Positions 56,201-61,040 of a stretch of DNA of 64,000 nt are shown piece after piece. Each line of letters opens with the position of its first letter. Positions within the stretch are counted from its first letter, which is position 1. Location of the stretch: the NCBI GenBank assembly GCA_037176705.1, contig CM073898.1, forward strand, positions 20,453,501 through 20,517,500, written 5' to 3'. The notes beneath the pieces were generated by a model. It saw only the letters and a program-made list of their open reading frames with translations, made no database searches and was not told the origin of the DNA. The stretch comes from Molossus alvarezi (lineage: Eukaryota > Chordata > Mammalia > Chiroptera > Molossidae). A program made the position numbers and the translations under genes.

Positions 56201-56578
56201 ACAAGGCCTGCCTTATCATCTGGGCCTGTTGCAGCTAATGTCCTAAATTTCTCAGATCATCACATAATCCCAATGCCTCCTTTAAAGGGCACTGATGAGT
56301 CAAACCCTGCCACATCAACTCCGACTAAACCCAGTAGTCCACCTCCAGAATTTTTGTTTAACACCCCTGGAAAAAATGTGAACCCAGTCATTCTTCTAAA
56401 CACACAAACAAGACCTTATGGTTTGGGTCTTAATCATGGACACATACATTATAGCAGCATGGTTAATCAAGGACTTGGAGTTCCAGGAATTGGAGCAACC
56501 CAAGAATTCAGGACTGGTTTTACAAATATACCAAGTAGATATGGAACTAACAATAGAATTGGACAACCAAGACCCTGA
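19109..56578 (+). CDS. SLC30A6: Zinc transporter 6 (ZnT6), 14 coding exons (spliced span)
   Basis: ZnT6 is a cation-diffusion-facilitator protein of the early secretory pathway. It pairs with ZnT5, which moves zinc into the Golgi in exchange for protons; the pair supplies zinc to enzymes such as tissue alkaline phosphatase. Exon lengths 3, 87, 85, 43, 66, 81, 36, 95, 49, 120, 103, 48, 69 and 501 sum to 1386 nt, i.e. 461 residues plus stop, the same as the human protein. Six membrane segments can be read (around residues 31-55, 59-85, 95-121, 136-155, 184-221 and 224-250), then a cytosolic domain and a Pro/Asn-rich tail ending RIGQPRP. The zinc-site histidines of active ZnTs are absent: Leu66 stands four before Asp70, and Tyr224 four before Asp228. 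This fits its role as the non-transporting partner. All introns are GT-AG. Confidence 0.98.
19790..20003 (+). repeat. Ves SINE, C-type
   Basis: Plus-strand copy in SLC30A6 intron 1 starting gccgggcggtggctcagcca, tail aatcaataaagaaa. Target duplication gataagcagttga / aataagcagctga. Confidence 0.93.
20345..20802 (+). repeat. LINE2 (L2) fragment
   Basis: Old L2-like sequence (ataaagtcctgtttagtata ... gctgtaaataagctctttga). It ends where younger SINEs are inserted. Confidence 0.55.
20803..20951 (-). repeat. Ves SINE, H-type, internally deleted
   Basis: Minus-strand copy missing box B and the middle (atcgagtggctgcaggctgac joins tail half to head). Flanked by tgtattcactctt / tgtgttcactctt. Confidence 0.88.
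20970..21139 (-). repeat. Ves SINE, H-type, internally deleted
   Basis: Second copy at the same ttcactctta target. The (GA)n tract is missing and the hairpin tail joins directly to catggctgccactcgcac. Confidence 0.88.
21180..21407 (+). repeat. Ves SINE, H-type
   Basis: Plus-strand copy in opposite orientation to the two just before it. Target duplication taaaaagtgtgtg. The loop of the tail hairpin is gggc. Confidence 0.93.
21410..21840. other. Intron 1, unassigned stretch
   Basis: AT-rich intron with no recognisable feature. Confidence 0.5.
21841..21912 (-). repeat. Tailless Ves head insertion
   Basis: Only the tRNA-like head of an H-type Ves is present (72 bp, from gccctgg to the cggttcccacta step on the minus strand), flanked by the 15-nt direct repeat actttaatactctta. 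There is no A tail. Confidence 0.85.
22244..22485 (+). repeat. Ves SINE, H-type
   Basis: Plus-strand copy with a short deletion in box B. Target duplication aataacaggttga. Confidence 0.93.
22538..22735 (-). repeat. Ves SINE, C-type
   Basis: Minus-strand diverged copy. Head end reads ccataccggctgggtggtgc. Confidence 0.85.
22752..23020 (-). repeat. Ves SINE, H-type
   Basis: Full copy inserted at the edge of the previous SINE. ggtgccctgccttttat / ggtgccctgccttttag flank it. Confidence 0.94.
23021..23650. other. Intron 1, old repeat material
   Basis: No gene. The part 23330-23500 (attatggaaaatatcaagtg) looks like an old dispersed repeat of unknown family. Confidence 0.35.
23651..23856 (-). repeat. 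Ves SINE, C-type
   Basis: Minus-strand full copy with tail aatcaataaagaaaa. Head ends gcccagccggtgtggctcag in sense. Confidence 0.93.
24180..24420 (-). repeat. L1 fragment
   Basis: Antisense L1 3' wording (gattataaaattatacattt ... ccaaacaccacttattgatt). Boundaries uncertain. Confidence 0.5.
24793..24960 (+). repeat. MIR SINE
   Basis: MIR-like core and tail (tggtctggagctaaaatggc ... cattcaataaatgttaattg), about 70 bp upstream of exon 2. Confidence 0.6.
25032..25118 (+). CDS. SLC30A6: SLC30A6 exon 2
   Basis: Residues 2-30 (GTIHLFRKPQRSFFGKLLQE, then FGLVAADRR), the cytosolic N-terminus. Acceptor aaag, donor gtaagt. Intron 1 before it is about 5.9 kb. Confidence 0.97.
25193..25354 (+). pseudogene. 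RNU1P: U1 snRNA retro-pseudogene
   Basis: About 162 nt matching U1 snRNA end to end, from ATACTTACCTGGCAGG (the 5' splice-site-pairing end) through the stem-loop II region and the Sm site ATAATTTGTGG to ctttcccc. Several changes are CpG decay, and one C is missing near position 24 of the RNA. Flanking direct repeats aaaggtaattttta (25180-25193 and 25369-25382) and the lack of a proximal sequence element upstream mark it as a reverse-transcribed copy rather than a gene. It lies 75 bp downstream of SLC30A6 exon 2, in sense orientation. Confidence 0.92.
25465..25625 (+). repeat. Ves SINE, C-type, 3' truncated
   Basis: Plus-strand copy ending in its CT tract; it meets a reverse-oriented head at 25626. 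Confidence 0.85.
25626..25759 (-). repeat. Ves SINE, C-type, head half
   Basis: Reverse-oriented head and body without tail, abutting the previous copy so that the two form an inverted pair. Confidence 0.82.
25917..26104 (-). repeat. Ves SINE, C-type
   Basis: Minus-strand copy. ggtctccctttctt flanks both sides. Confidence 0.92.
26335..26480. repeat. Old dispersed repeat, family unknown
   Basis: Sequence around ataaggaacaccctcatgcc reads like the same old repeat class as 23330-23500. Confidence 0.3.
26600..26855 (-). repeat. Ves SINE, H-type, old
   Basis: Minus-strand copy whose tail hairpin is TCTTCaagtGAAGA in sense; both arms differ from the usual form but still pair. Confidence 0.92.
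27019..27103 (+). CDS. SLC30A6: SLC30A6 exon 3
   Basis: Residues 31-58 plus one base; membrane segment 1 (SWKILLFGAINLTCTGFLLM) and WCSSTNSI. Acceptor cacag, donor gtatgt. Confidence 0.97.
27169..27294 (-). repeat. Short tRNA-headed SINE of another type
   Basis: On the minus strand: gccctaatggggtagctcaa with a clear box A (TAGCTCAATCG) and box B (GGTTCGATTCC), a short (CT)n tract and a CAATTAAATAAA tail, only 126 bp. Target duplication ttattctgatttt. The head differs from Ves, so it is either an older relative or a separate family. Confidence 0.75.
27507..27566 (-). repeat. Ves SINE tail, C-type
   Basis: Tail and GA tract of a minus-strand copy (tttcttcattgatttttgg ... aaacatcgat), cut off by the next SINE. 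Confidence 0.75.
27567..27735 (+). repeat. Ves SINE, C-type, 3' truncated
   Basis: Plus-strand head and body (tccgaccagtgtggctcaat ... attgatgtttc). Confidence 0.85.
27736..27788 (-). repeat. Ves SINE tail, C-type
   Basis: Second minus-strand tail piece (cctttattaatttttagagg ... agaaacatc). Confidence 0.75.
27789..27998 (-). repeat. Ves SINE, C-type
   Basis: Full minus-strand copy closing the four-part cluster 27507-27998. Confidence 0.92.
28211..28253 (+). CDS. SLC30A6: SLC30A6 exon 4
   Basis: Residues 59-72; membrane segment 2 begins (ALTAYTYLTIFDLF). The aspartate is kept, but the histidine of the usual HxxxD zinc site is leucine. Acceptor tgcag, donor gtaagt. Confidence 0.97.
28543..28639 (+). 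repeat. Head-only Ves with A tail
   Basis: Only the tRNA-like head of an H-type Ves (ccctggccggtttggctcag to aggggcacgtacc), then directly an A tail of 15. Flanked by agaacacacagtt / agaacacatagtt. Box A and box B are intact. Confidence 0.9.
29307..29525 (+). repeat. Ves SINE, C-type-like
   Basis: Plus-strand older copy with tail aactcaataaaaatat. Flanks share aatactgataa. Confidence 0.88.
29631..29696 (+). CDS. SLC30A6: SLC30A6 exon 5
   Basis: Residues 73-94 (SLMTCLISYWVMMRKPSPVY, SF), end of membrane segment 2 and the cytosolic loop. Acceptor ttag, donor gtaagt. Confidence 0.97.
29697..31084. other. SLC30A6 intron 5, first part
   Basis: No gene found. The 30540-30900 stretch has the look of an old dispersed repeat that I cannot name. 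Confidence 0.35.
31085..32045 (+). repeat. LINE2 (L2) fragment, split by a SINE
   Basis: Long L2-like segment (taaaaccatccactacttag, aataaaatcctgactccttt, taaggcctttgtacaagctc) interrupted by the Ves at 31651-31904. Confidence 0.65.
31651..31904 (-). repeat. Ves SINE, H-type
   Basis: Well-preserved minus-strand copy in the L2. Target duplication tctttctgtaattt. Confidence 0.95.
32046..32304 (+). repeat. Ves SINE, H-type
   Basis: Well-preserved plus-strand copy. Target duplication agatcactaaatg. Confidence 0.95.
32353..32598 (+). repeat. Ves SINE, H-type
   Basis: Plus-strand older copy. Its A tail hosts the next insertion. Confidence 0.92.
32600..32850 (+). repeat. Ves SINE, H-type
   Basis: Plus-strand copy inserted into the A tail of the previous one. 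(CCCT)n expansion in its pyrimidine tract. Confidence 0.92.
33081..33342 (+). repeat. Ves SINE, chimeric
   Basis: C-type-like head and body (ggcctggtgactcagttgct, tatacaccaaaaagttgcag) joined to an H-type tail (TCCTCaggtGAGGA). Confidence 0.88.
33512..33748 (-). repeat. Ves SINE, H-type
   Basis: Minus-strand copy in the L1. gcagttcgttctt / gcagttggttctt flank it. Confidence 0.94.
34665..35150 (+). mobile_element. Tigger1-type DNA transposon remnant
   Basis: Both ends match Tigger1 (left catgcctcattttattgcac, right gagatatgcctg, bounded by TA). A piece from just after the transposase gene (caagaccttccaccagcaaa) shows it is an internally deleted element, not an unrelated MITE. A Ves copy sits inside. 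Confidence 0.8.
34771..35005 (-). repeat. Ves SINE, H-type
   Basis: Minus-strand copy nested in the Tigger1 remnant. Confidence 0.9.
35208..35276 (-). repeat. Ves head fragment
   Basis: About 69 bp of head only (gccctggccggtttggctca in sense). I see no clear target duplication and no A tail. Confidence 0.7.
35620..35835 (+). repeat. MIR SINE
   Basis: MIR-like copy (catgaactctgaagccagag ... ttgctagttatctgactcta). Confidence 0.65.
36119..36199 (+). CDS. SLC30A6: SLC30A6 exon 6
   Basis: Residues 95-121; GFERLEVLAVFASTVLAQLG then ALFILKE, membrane segment 3. Acceptor ttcag, donor gtacat. The 6.4-kb intron before it holds L1, L2, Tigger1 and several SINEs. Confidence 0.97.
36603..36811 (+). repeat. 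Ves SINE, H-type, shortened
   Basis: Plus-strand copy missing a middle segment and the hairpin tail. Target duplication aaagattttgtgaatt. Confidence 0.9.
36904..36939 (+). CDS. SLC30A6: SLC30A6 exon 7
   Basis: Small exon, residues 122-133 (SVERFLEQPEIH), a luminal loop. Acceptor ttag, donor gtaaga. Confidence 0.95.
37478..37600 (+). repeat. MIR SINE fragment
   Basis: MIR-like (cagattctggctctgctaat), close upstream of exon 8. Confidence 0.5.
37661..37755 (+). CDS. SLC30A6: SLC30A6 exon 8
   Basis: Residues 134-165; TGRLLVGTFVALSFNLFTML is membrane segment 4, followed by SIRNKPFAYVSE. Acceptor ttag, donor gtacgt. Confidence 0.97.
38211..38279. repeat. (TA)n / (CA)n microsatellite
   Basis: About 20 TA units followed by CA-rich units, directly before the tail of a Ves copy; probably grew from the A tail of that SINE. 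Confidence 0.9.
38281..38481 (-). repeat. Ves SINE, C-type
   Basis: Minus-strand full copy beside the microsatellite. Confidence 0.92.
38780..39026 (+). repeat. Ves SINE, H-type
   Basis: Plus-strand, well preserved. Target duplication agaatttactgcatgg. Confidence 0.95.
39256..39486 (-). repeat. Ves SINE, H-type
   Basis: Minus-strand, well preserved. Flanked by ctgttaacctctttt. Confidence 0.94.
39514..39753 (-). repeat. Ves SINE, H-type
   Basis: Minus-strand copy at the same gttaacctct target. Tail hairpin diverged (ctcacctgtgaatat). Confidence 0.94.
40320..40701 (-). mobile_element. Solo endogenous-retrovirus-like LTR
   Basis: About 382 bp with TGT...ACA ends in an intron. On the minus strand it carries a TATA box (TATATAAG near 40460-40453), and about 70 nt later an AATAAG at 40386-40381 that could serve as a poly(A) signal, the usual LTR promoter layout. 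No internal retroviral sequence adjoins it, so it would be a solo LTR. The family is not recognised and a clean target duplication was not found, so the ends may be a few bases off. Confidence 0.55.
40801..41265 (-). repeat. Ves SINE, C-type, split
   Basis: Minus-strand copy split into 40801-40883 (tail and GA tract) and 41124-41265 (body and head) by the next SINE. Confidence 0.9.
40884..41105 (+). repeat. Ves SINE, H-type, nested
   Basis: Plus-strand copy inserted in the C-type copy, with target duplication agaaacatcaatgagagag. Its box B region is deleted (gagagacccttgcagttttt), so it could not have been transcribed in this form. Confidence 0.93.
41270..41366 (-). repeat. Head-only Ves with A tail
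   Basis: Minus-strand insertion of only the tRNA-like head, ending aggggcacgtacc and then an A tail. Flanks share cata/ttgaat. Its 3' junction is the same as at 28543-28639. Confidence 0.88.
41598..41853 (-). repeat. Ves SINE, H-type
   Basis: Minus-strand, well preserved. Target duplication tgtattttctttttt. Confidence 0.95.
41915..42125 (-). repeat. MIR SINE
   Basis: Reverse-orientation MIR-like sequence (taactcatttaatttttcct, aagggccaagatggaatttg). Confidence 0.6.
42160..42397 (+). repeat. Ves SINE, H-type, 5' truncated
   Basis: Begins inside the head (gtttctcagtggttagagca). Full tail hairpin TCCTCaggtGAGGA. Confidence 0.9.
42849..42897 (+). CDS. SLC30A6: SLC30A6 exon 9
   Basis: Residues 166-181 (AASTSWLQEHVADLSR), the short loop where many ZnTs have a His-rich stretch; here there is only one His. 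Acceptor aaag, donor gtaaga. Confidence 0.96.
42898..43209. other. SLC30A6 intron 9
   Basis: Short AT-rich intron without a recognisable repeat. Confidence 0.6.
43210..43329 (+). CDS. SLC30A6: SLC30A6 exon 10
   Basis: Residues 182-221; SVCGIIPGLSSIFLPRMNPF and VLIDLAGAFALCITYMLIEI, membrane segment 5. Acceptor atag, donor gtaagt. Confidence 0.97.
43330..43887. other. SLC30A6 intron 10
   Basis: AT-rich intron without a recognisable repeat. Confidence 0.6.
43888..43990 (+). CDS. SLC30A6: SLC30A6 exon 11
   Basis: Residues 222-256; NNYFAVDTASAIAIALMTFG then TMYPMSVYSGKVLLQ. Asp228 is kept, but Tyr224 replaces the zinc-binding His. Acceptor ttag, donor gtaagg. Confidence 0.97.
44292..44516 (+). 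repeat. Ves SINE, H-type
   Basis: First of three SINEs at one target. agtttttagagccc / aatttttagagccc flank it. The middle is shortened. Confidence 0.92.
44527..44738 (+). repeat. Ves SINE, C-type
   Basis: Second of the three. Full C-type tail aaatcaataaagaaaa. Confidence 0.92.
44752..44975 (+). repeat. Ves SINE, chimeric
   Basis: Third of the three. C-type from head to aatcagtaaagaaaa, then an H-type tail TCCTCaggtGAGGA. Confidence 0.92.
45129..45175. repeat. (CA)n / (GATA)n microsatellite
   Basis: CA units followed by degenerate GATA units, next to a C-type SINE. Confidence 0.85.
45190..45351 (-). repeat. Ves SINE, C-type, shortened
   Basis: Minus-strand copy lacking most of the GA tract. 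Confidence 0.88.
45352..45611 (-). repeat. Ves SINE, H-type
   Basis: Minus-strand older copy adjoining the previous one. Confidence 0.9.
45978..46025 (+). CDS. SLC30A6: SLC30A6 exon 12
   Basis: Residues 257-272 (TTPPHVIGQLDKLIRE), start of the cytosolic C-terminal domain. Acceptor cccag, donor gtaaga. Confidence 0.97.
46026..47058. other. SLC30A6 intron 12
   Basis: About 1 kb of intron. I recognise no repeat family and no gene. Confidence 0.5.
47059..47127 (+). CDS. SLC30A6: SLC30A6 exon 13
   Basis: Residues 273-295 (VSTLDGVLEVRNEHFWTLGF, GSL), a strand-rich part of the cytosolic dimerisation domain. Acceptor tcag, donor gtatgt. The intron after it is the longest inside the gene after exon 1 (about 8.95 kb) and holds the HAL1. 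Confidence 0.97.
47962..48221 (-). repeat. Ves SINE, H-type, in the HAL1
   Basis: Minus-strand copy in the HAL1 3' UTR. caatttatacttctt / caatttgtacttctt flank it, so it is younger than the HAL1. Confidence 0.94.
48373..49290 (-). CDS. LINE-1-type ORF1 protein of the HAL1
   Basis: An uninterrupted frame of 305 codons beginning MRRQRNRSQMKEQKKSPGKE. It has the three parts of L1 ORF1p: a coiled coil at about residues 40-125 (heptads around LNELNENLGELSEGLKSIKK), an RRM-like RNA-binding domain from about 128 (FKRANIRILGVPEGEE), and a C-terminal domain at about 225-290 with ARREWQEIF and YPAKLSFRIDGHIKTF. In L1s this protein trimerises, coats the element's RNA and acts as a nucleic-acid chaperone. 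It is slightly shorter than human ORF1p (338 residues). The start has A at -3 (ccaaaATGA). With no ORF2 it could only serve RNA packaging. Whether it is expressed is unknown. Confidence 0.9.
   Translation of the reverse strand: MRRQRNRSQMKEQKKSPGKELSEMEISNLTDAEFKILLIKMLNELNENLGELSEGLKSIKKEQSEMKEALTEIKNNLHRFNSRVGKAKKQTIDLEYKEAKNTQSEQQKENRIQKNEESVRSLWDNFKRANIRILGVPEGEEREQKIEYLFETIMTENFLNVVKETDIQVQEAQRVPNKMNPKRPTPRHIIIKMQKAQDKERILKAAREKQLVTYKGDPIRLSADFSKEILQARREWQEIFRVMKSKNLQPRLLYPAKLSFRIDGHIKTFPDKKKLKEFITNKPLYEMLKGLFEEKDKIYEQTKWQ
49291..50152 (-). promoter_or_regulatory. HAL1 5' UTR / internal promoter region
   Basis: GC-richer than the intron around it, starting gaagacttctggtcaagacg on the minus strand as L1 5' UTRs do. 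In L1s this region holds the internal RNA polymerase II promoter. The frames read across it on the plus strand have no recognisable product. Confidence 0.7.
50213..50462 (+). repeat. Ves SINE, H-type
   Basis: Plus-strand, well-preserved copy just outside the HAL1. Confidence 0.94.
50463..52825. other. SLC30A6 intron 13, middle part
   Basis: No gene. From about 50640 to 51500 the sequence (ttggctggatataaaatcct, ttttaatctgttctgtattt) resembles an old antisense L1/HAL1 ORF1 region, but it is heavily decayed. The rest is unassigned. Confidence 0.35.
52826..53050 (+). repeat. Ves SINE, H-type
   Basis: Plus-strand copy between target duplications aagattaatttttag. Confidence 0.94.
53099..53349 (+). 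repeat. Ves SINE, H-type
   Basis: Plus-strand copy between target duplications aagaatgttatactc. Confidence 0.94.
53496..53679 (-). repeat. Ves SINE, C-type-like
   Basis: Minus-strand copy. agtaggcaagtg flanks it. Confidence 0.88.
53687..54480. other. Intron 13, unassigned stretch
   Basis: AT-rich, no recognisable repeat or gene. Confidence 0.5.
54481..54685 (+). repeat. Ves SINE, C-type, 5' truncated
   Basis: Starts at gggctcagtagttgagcatc, lacking the first bases of the head. Its A tail runs into an AT/AC microsatellite (54684-54716). Confidence 0.9.
54763..54915 (-). repeat. L1 3' end
   Basis: Antisense L1 3' UTR of the same lineage as the HAL1 (tttattgttgacactattat ... gggttatgcatacatgttat). 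Confidence 0.7.
54930..55850 (+). repeat. LINE2 (L2) fragments, split by a SINE
   Basis: L2-like pieces 54930-55230 and 55590-55850 (ctgtttgtcc-type 3' wording). Boundaries approximate. Confidence 0.45.
55366..55579 (-). repeat. Ves SINE, C-type
   Basis: Minus-strand full copy in the L2 region. Confidence 0.92.
56078..56578 (+). CDS. SLC30A6: SLC30A6 exon 14, coding part
   Basis: Residues 296-461 plus TGA at 56576-56578. It starts AGSVHVRIRRDANEQMVLAH, completes the cytosolic domain, and continues into a low-complexity tail with SSPPPEF and ending RIGQPRP. Acceptor ttag. Confidence 0.98.
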   Translation, partial: AGSVHVRIRRDANEQMVLAHVTNRLYTLVSTLTVQIFKDDWTRPALSSGPVAANVLNFSDHHIIPMPPLKGTDESNPATSTPTKPSSPPPEFLFNTPGKNVNPVILLNTQTRPYGLGLNHGHIHYSSMVNQGLGVPGIGATQEFRTGFTNIPSRYGTNNRIGQPRP

Positions 56579-58734
56579 CATACTGTGACTTAATTTATTT
56601 TATGAGGAATATTGACTCCTTGACTTCCATTTTATTTAGTAATCCAACTTTGCATTGACTGTTCAGTCATTTATTGGAAATGTTAGAGAATAGTAGGCTA
56701 GTTCACATATGAAACCAATGAAACTATATATTTTTTAAATGTATTTAGAACTGAGAACCTTCTAAATATTGTAGGCTTTAAATAGACTTCCTTTAAAACG
56801 TGTATTTCTCTAAATTTGAATTTTGCTATCTTTGGTTTTGTAGTCGACTACAGTGTAATATGAGATTACCTTTACAAGAGAACCATTTGATGGAGTGGAT
56901 CTGTCACATAATATTTTCTTCAGTGAAATTTATAAACCTGCTTCTTGAATAATGATACACATTTTAGGAAAGGATAAAAATGTCCATCTTTTATAGCTTT
57001 TCCAAACTTAATTGCTGCATTTTTCTTTGAGGTCCTCCTGAATTATGTCTTGCAAAGTAAAAGAAAAATTTTTTATCAGAAATTTTAAAACATACTCTAC
57101 CACCTAGTTTTTGTCATTTAAACATTTTGATACATTTGTAAATAGTCCATGGTTCTCAAAGTATTTTATTCTGGTTAATGAATCCTAGTTTTCTGTCTTA
57201 CACATAAAACTGTCAGTAGACAGTTTTTTCTGTCTATTGACATGATGGAATTTATCTTTTTTGTCACTTTTTCATTGGTTGACTTAATTTCTCATTTTAT
57301 TAACAAAACATCAAATATGTTACCAAAATATATGGAATTCAATGTACAGTATAATATGGGATTTATGGTATAATATGAGATTTCTTATCTTTTCAAAGTT
57401 ACATAATCAATTTGAGATTATATACATAATTCTACCAAAAGATGACCTTAAATTATAGAATACAGGATTTTCAGATCTGCTACAGGCAGTTTCTAACTTA
57501 CTTCGTTTTGCTTTGTCAAACAGTGAATTGTTAATGTGATGAAATGTGAGAATTATATAGATTACTTTATTTTTTTTTATTATTTTCCAAGTGCAAATGT
57601 TGACTTTCCAGTGTGGCCACTATTACTTATAAAGACTATAACAAGCAGCAGGTACAAAACACCTATGAGGTGTTTTTCATTATATTATAAGTTTTATGAT
57701 TAGAGTTTTAAAAGGGATTTTAGGAGTGGATTCAGCTTTTCTGGAATACAGTGACTCCTGGAGATTTGTGACTTTTCCAGCCATCACCCAGCTATCTAGA
57801 GAAGATTTGTGTTTTTGTAGAATATGCGACAGTTTCTTCATTCAACTTGTCCTCTTTTAAATATGAGCAACACTTCCAAATCTTATTTCTTCACTGTGGA
57901 ATAACGAACATCTAAGAAGCCATCTCTATCAAGCAGAACCGTAGTTATCCTGTGATGATAAATGATCATGTCCCAAATACCTTTTGCTTGGTGAGAAGTT
58001 GGTCACTGTCTATCTGCGACCCTGTTCAGGCATTTGACCTATTGAAGAAATAGAGTCCACACTACCTTGACTGCTGGGGAAAATGAAACTGTAAAATGTA
58101 ATAAGGCAACCTGTTTCTTGTCCTTTGTGTTATGTCCTCAAACTATTACTATGCCTATTACTGGTCTACCATTGCAGAGTGATTTTTCCTCCATTGACCT
58201 CATCTAAATGTGAATTCGGGTCATGCATGAAATCTGAACTGTCATGGAATGAGTGATGATTCAGAGGTATGTGCTGCCACCCTAAGCACATCTTCCTATC
58301 CCTGTGGGATTTTTCTTTTCAAGGTGCTGAACGCAGTTCTGCGTGAGGTTAAATGCCTACTTCCGCAACACCCACCAGAAGCAGCACCTGTGCAGTTGTC
58401 CCACCAAGGTGCCTTCATGCCCACCTACACTATTTGAGAAGTTACCTGTGGGTTCTGAAGGAATTGGCTCTACTTGCTGAAATTCAGTAATGCCGACTGC
58501 TGCATGAATTATTATATAAAGAAGTTTCATTTGCTAAGCTCTGGCCAGCTTCTGGATATGAAAACAAGAAACTTGGCCAGCATAGGCCTTTAGGCAGTAG
58601 CCTTACTAGTAAATCTTGCCATGGAGTTACTTGAAGCTAGACAAACAAAGGAAGTTCAAATTGTATACTTGGCCCATGCTTTGTGATTAAGAGCAAGCTT
58701 CATGGAGTGTGATTAACCCTGTTTGAGAAAGCGC

Positions 58735-58915
58735 TGTTTGTAATGGAAAAAACACCGGACTGAAAGACAAAAATGGGGTTCCAATCCGCATAATGCCACT
58801 GGGTAAGTAGTTTTGTAGCTGTGGGCAGGTCATTTAACTTCTCTGAGTGAAAAGTTAGGGTAGGGAATGAATTAGTTGATCTGTGAACTATCAGCTCTAA
58901 AATTTTATGACTAAA
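58735..58915 (+). repeat. MIR SINE in the 3' UTR
   Basis: MIR-like (gccactgggtaagtagtttt, gggcaggtcatttaacttct) within the SLC30A6 3' UTR. Confidence 0.65.
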
Positions 58916-59459
58916 TCTATAGAATATATGCCCAGTTGCTAAATAGAATATTGTGCCCAGAATTTCCTTCCAGTGACTACCTCAGCATACAGGCCAAGTG
59001 TTACCTACACCAACACCTACGCCATTAATTTGAGGTGCCATGAGAATAGAAGGTGAACTGCAGGGTGACACCATTTAGGATTTTGTTTATTTCAGACTTG
59101 CCTTGAATAAATCTTTAAATCTGTTTAAGCAGATTTTTCAAGTCTTCTTTCTTTGTGGGAAAGGATTATTTTTGTGGGTGTTGGGGAAAAGATTAGGACA
59201 AAGTACCCTTAGCTTCCATAGAGTATGAAAGAATGGGGTGCGTTTTCATTTCTTCCTTAATCTCTGAAGTCACAGTTGAAATTATATACATGTATCAGCA
59301 ACTGGGGAGGACCTGAATTTCAAGCCTCTGATGTAGCTGCTTTTAAACTGCCAATTTTTTTTTTCCTTGATTAAAGAATGCCAGTCTTTTTGGGGAGACT
59401 GATCTGCTTACATAAGAAAATGTGTTTCACATTCCAAATTGTTTGAATTAAACTTTTTG

Positions 59460-59465
59460 AATAAA
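59460..59465 (+). terminator. Candidate SLC30A6 poly(A) signal
   Basis: AATAAA followed 15-40 nt later by tgtgattttgag and ggcttgtttctt, a plausible GU-rich element. An earlier hexamer at 59106-59111 is an alternative. Confidence 0.55.
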
Positions 59466-59513
59466 GAACAGACATGGGATTTTCTGTGATTTTGAGTAAT
59501 TCTGGCTTGTTTC

Positions 59514-59534
59514 TTTATTCAGTAGCTATTTATT
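59514..59534 (-). terminator. Candidate NLRC4 poly(A) signals
   Basis: Two minus-strand AATAAA hexamers (59519-59514 and 59534-59529) about 530 nt after the NLRC4 stop. Another hexamer overlaps the region right at the stop (60063-60058). Confidence 0.4.
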
Positions 59535-59640
59535 GGTAATTTAATTATCTCATATTTATCAAATACTTGTTGAGAGTCTAGTACATTCCAGGTACTGTAC
59601 TGAGTAAATGTGCATACAGTATATTCGTTCTTGTGCCCTG
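59520..59640 (+). repeat. L2/MIR3-like fragment
   Basis: Wording such as tatttattggtaattt ... ccaggtactgtactgagtaa recalls the old mammalian LINE2 3' end. It lies between the convergent gene ends. Confidence 0.35.
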
Positions 59641-60062
59641 CTATTGAGGCCAGAGGAACCCAGGATAAGTAAGAGTCCCCTTCAAGTAGCTGATAATCGT
59701 AATAGGAGTGATGAGACAGAACTGTTGCACATGTCATCAGTAAACTCCTTCCCACTTCCTCCTCTTCTTTGGCTTCATTTTCCTGACATCCTCTTTTTTT
59801 CCTGAATGATGAAACTAAGAGGAGATTACGATGCTAGAGGCCAGTAAGGAGGTGATGCTGCCACACATCATTCTGATGTCAGGAAAGGAAGAGAAAGTTT
59901 AGAAGGGGCGAGTTGAGCAGACACTGTTGACATAGATCATTTTTAGGTGGATAATAGATTGCCATACACTTTCAGACCCTTGGACTATATGAGCAAAGAT
60001 TCTCAAATCACCAGGCTGAGATTGAGTCCCCAGAGCCTTCATGGGCTCAGGGTGCCCTTTAT

Positions 60063-60355
60063 TTAAGCAGTTACTAGTTTAAAAGTACCTTTAATAATAC
60101 TAACATCATCATCATCAAATTGCCACCCAACAAGTCTAGCTTCTTGCAAAAATGTTAACTTAGATAACACATGGCCAAGTTTTCTGACTAATGCTGCATC
60201 AGGTAAAAATCTTTTAGTGCTGAAGTCAAAAAACACTAATTGCTTAAGATTTTCAAATATACCCATGAAGGTAAGCCATCCATCACTGCTCACACAATTT
60301 CCTGCCAGATCCAGCTGCTGGAGGTTTTTCAGAGGGTTCTTTTCAAAAAATGCAC
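60063..60355 (-). CDS. NLRC4: NLRC4 last coding exon
   Basis: NLRC4 is the inflammasome scaffold that, together with NAIP sensors, responds to bacterial flagellin and type III secretion proteins and activates caspase-1. This minus-strand exon encodes the C-terminal 96 residues of the leucine-rich repeat domain: [14 protein letters not shown] is a canonical LRR, followed by [40 protein letters not shown] and the end FKLVTA, then TAA (60063-60065). The acceptor is a pyrimidine-rich ttttttaccag at 60356-60366 read on the minus strand. The longer frame to 60395 includes intron and is not the true extent. The preceding exon was not found in the remaining 3.6 kb. Confidence 0.95.
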
Positions 60356-61040
60356 CTGGTAAAAAAATAGAAATTAGTATTTTAGTTGGAAGCAAAACAA
60401 TTTCTTGAAGAAATGGCCATGTTTGGACCAGTGCTTTGCTTTAGAAATTCCCTATAGATAGAGCAGTCAGTAATTATAAATTTGGTCCATTGTATTTACA
60501 AATTATATTCCTAAAGTGTAAGGGAGTCTAATAAAAGGTAATTAGTATTTAGTGAATTAGTATAATTAAATAACATAATTATACTTTATAACATGTTTAA
60601 AATAAAATATTAATGATAACCAATATCTATAAGTATAATTGATTTAATTAGTGTAATTCATTTATATTGGCAAACCAATGGAAATAAATTATATTTTTTC
60701 AATTCTAGGAAATGGAAGATTACTTAAAAATTGAGGCACGAGAGATGCTATTAAAGAAATACTCATGGGGTAAAAAAGGAGAAACATCTGTAACAAAAAT
60801 AATAACAATAAAAATAAAATAAAATGGAAAAAGAAATATTCAGTACTTGTTTTAAAACGAGGTCAAACTCCTGGCAGTCTTAGGTCAAGCTTAGGTCTTC
60901 TGAGAGGCAAACAATGCCTTTTGTTTCTTGGGTATGAAAATGTCCCTAAACTGTAAACTTGAGTAAGTAAGCTTCCCTCAGTATCTCATGATTTGGGTTT
61001 GAGTGCTAGTTTTGGTTTTTTAACTTTTATTATTTTGTTG
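60356..61040. other. NLRC4 intron, first part
   Basis: AT-rich intron (minus-strand gene). I see no exon in it. Confidence 0.5.

Larger units (their letters stand above)
56579..59490 (+). other. SLC30A6: SLC30A6 3' UTR
   Basis: About 2.9 kb downstream of the stop with no bat SINE in it. It contains an old MIR copy at about 58735-58915 and hexamers at 59106 and 59460. Frames such as 58249-58437 encode nothing recognisable. Confidence 0.75.
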
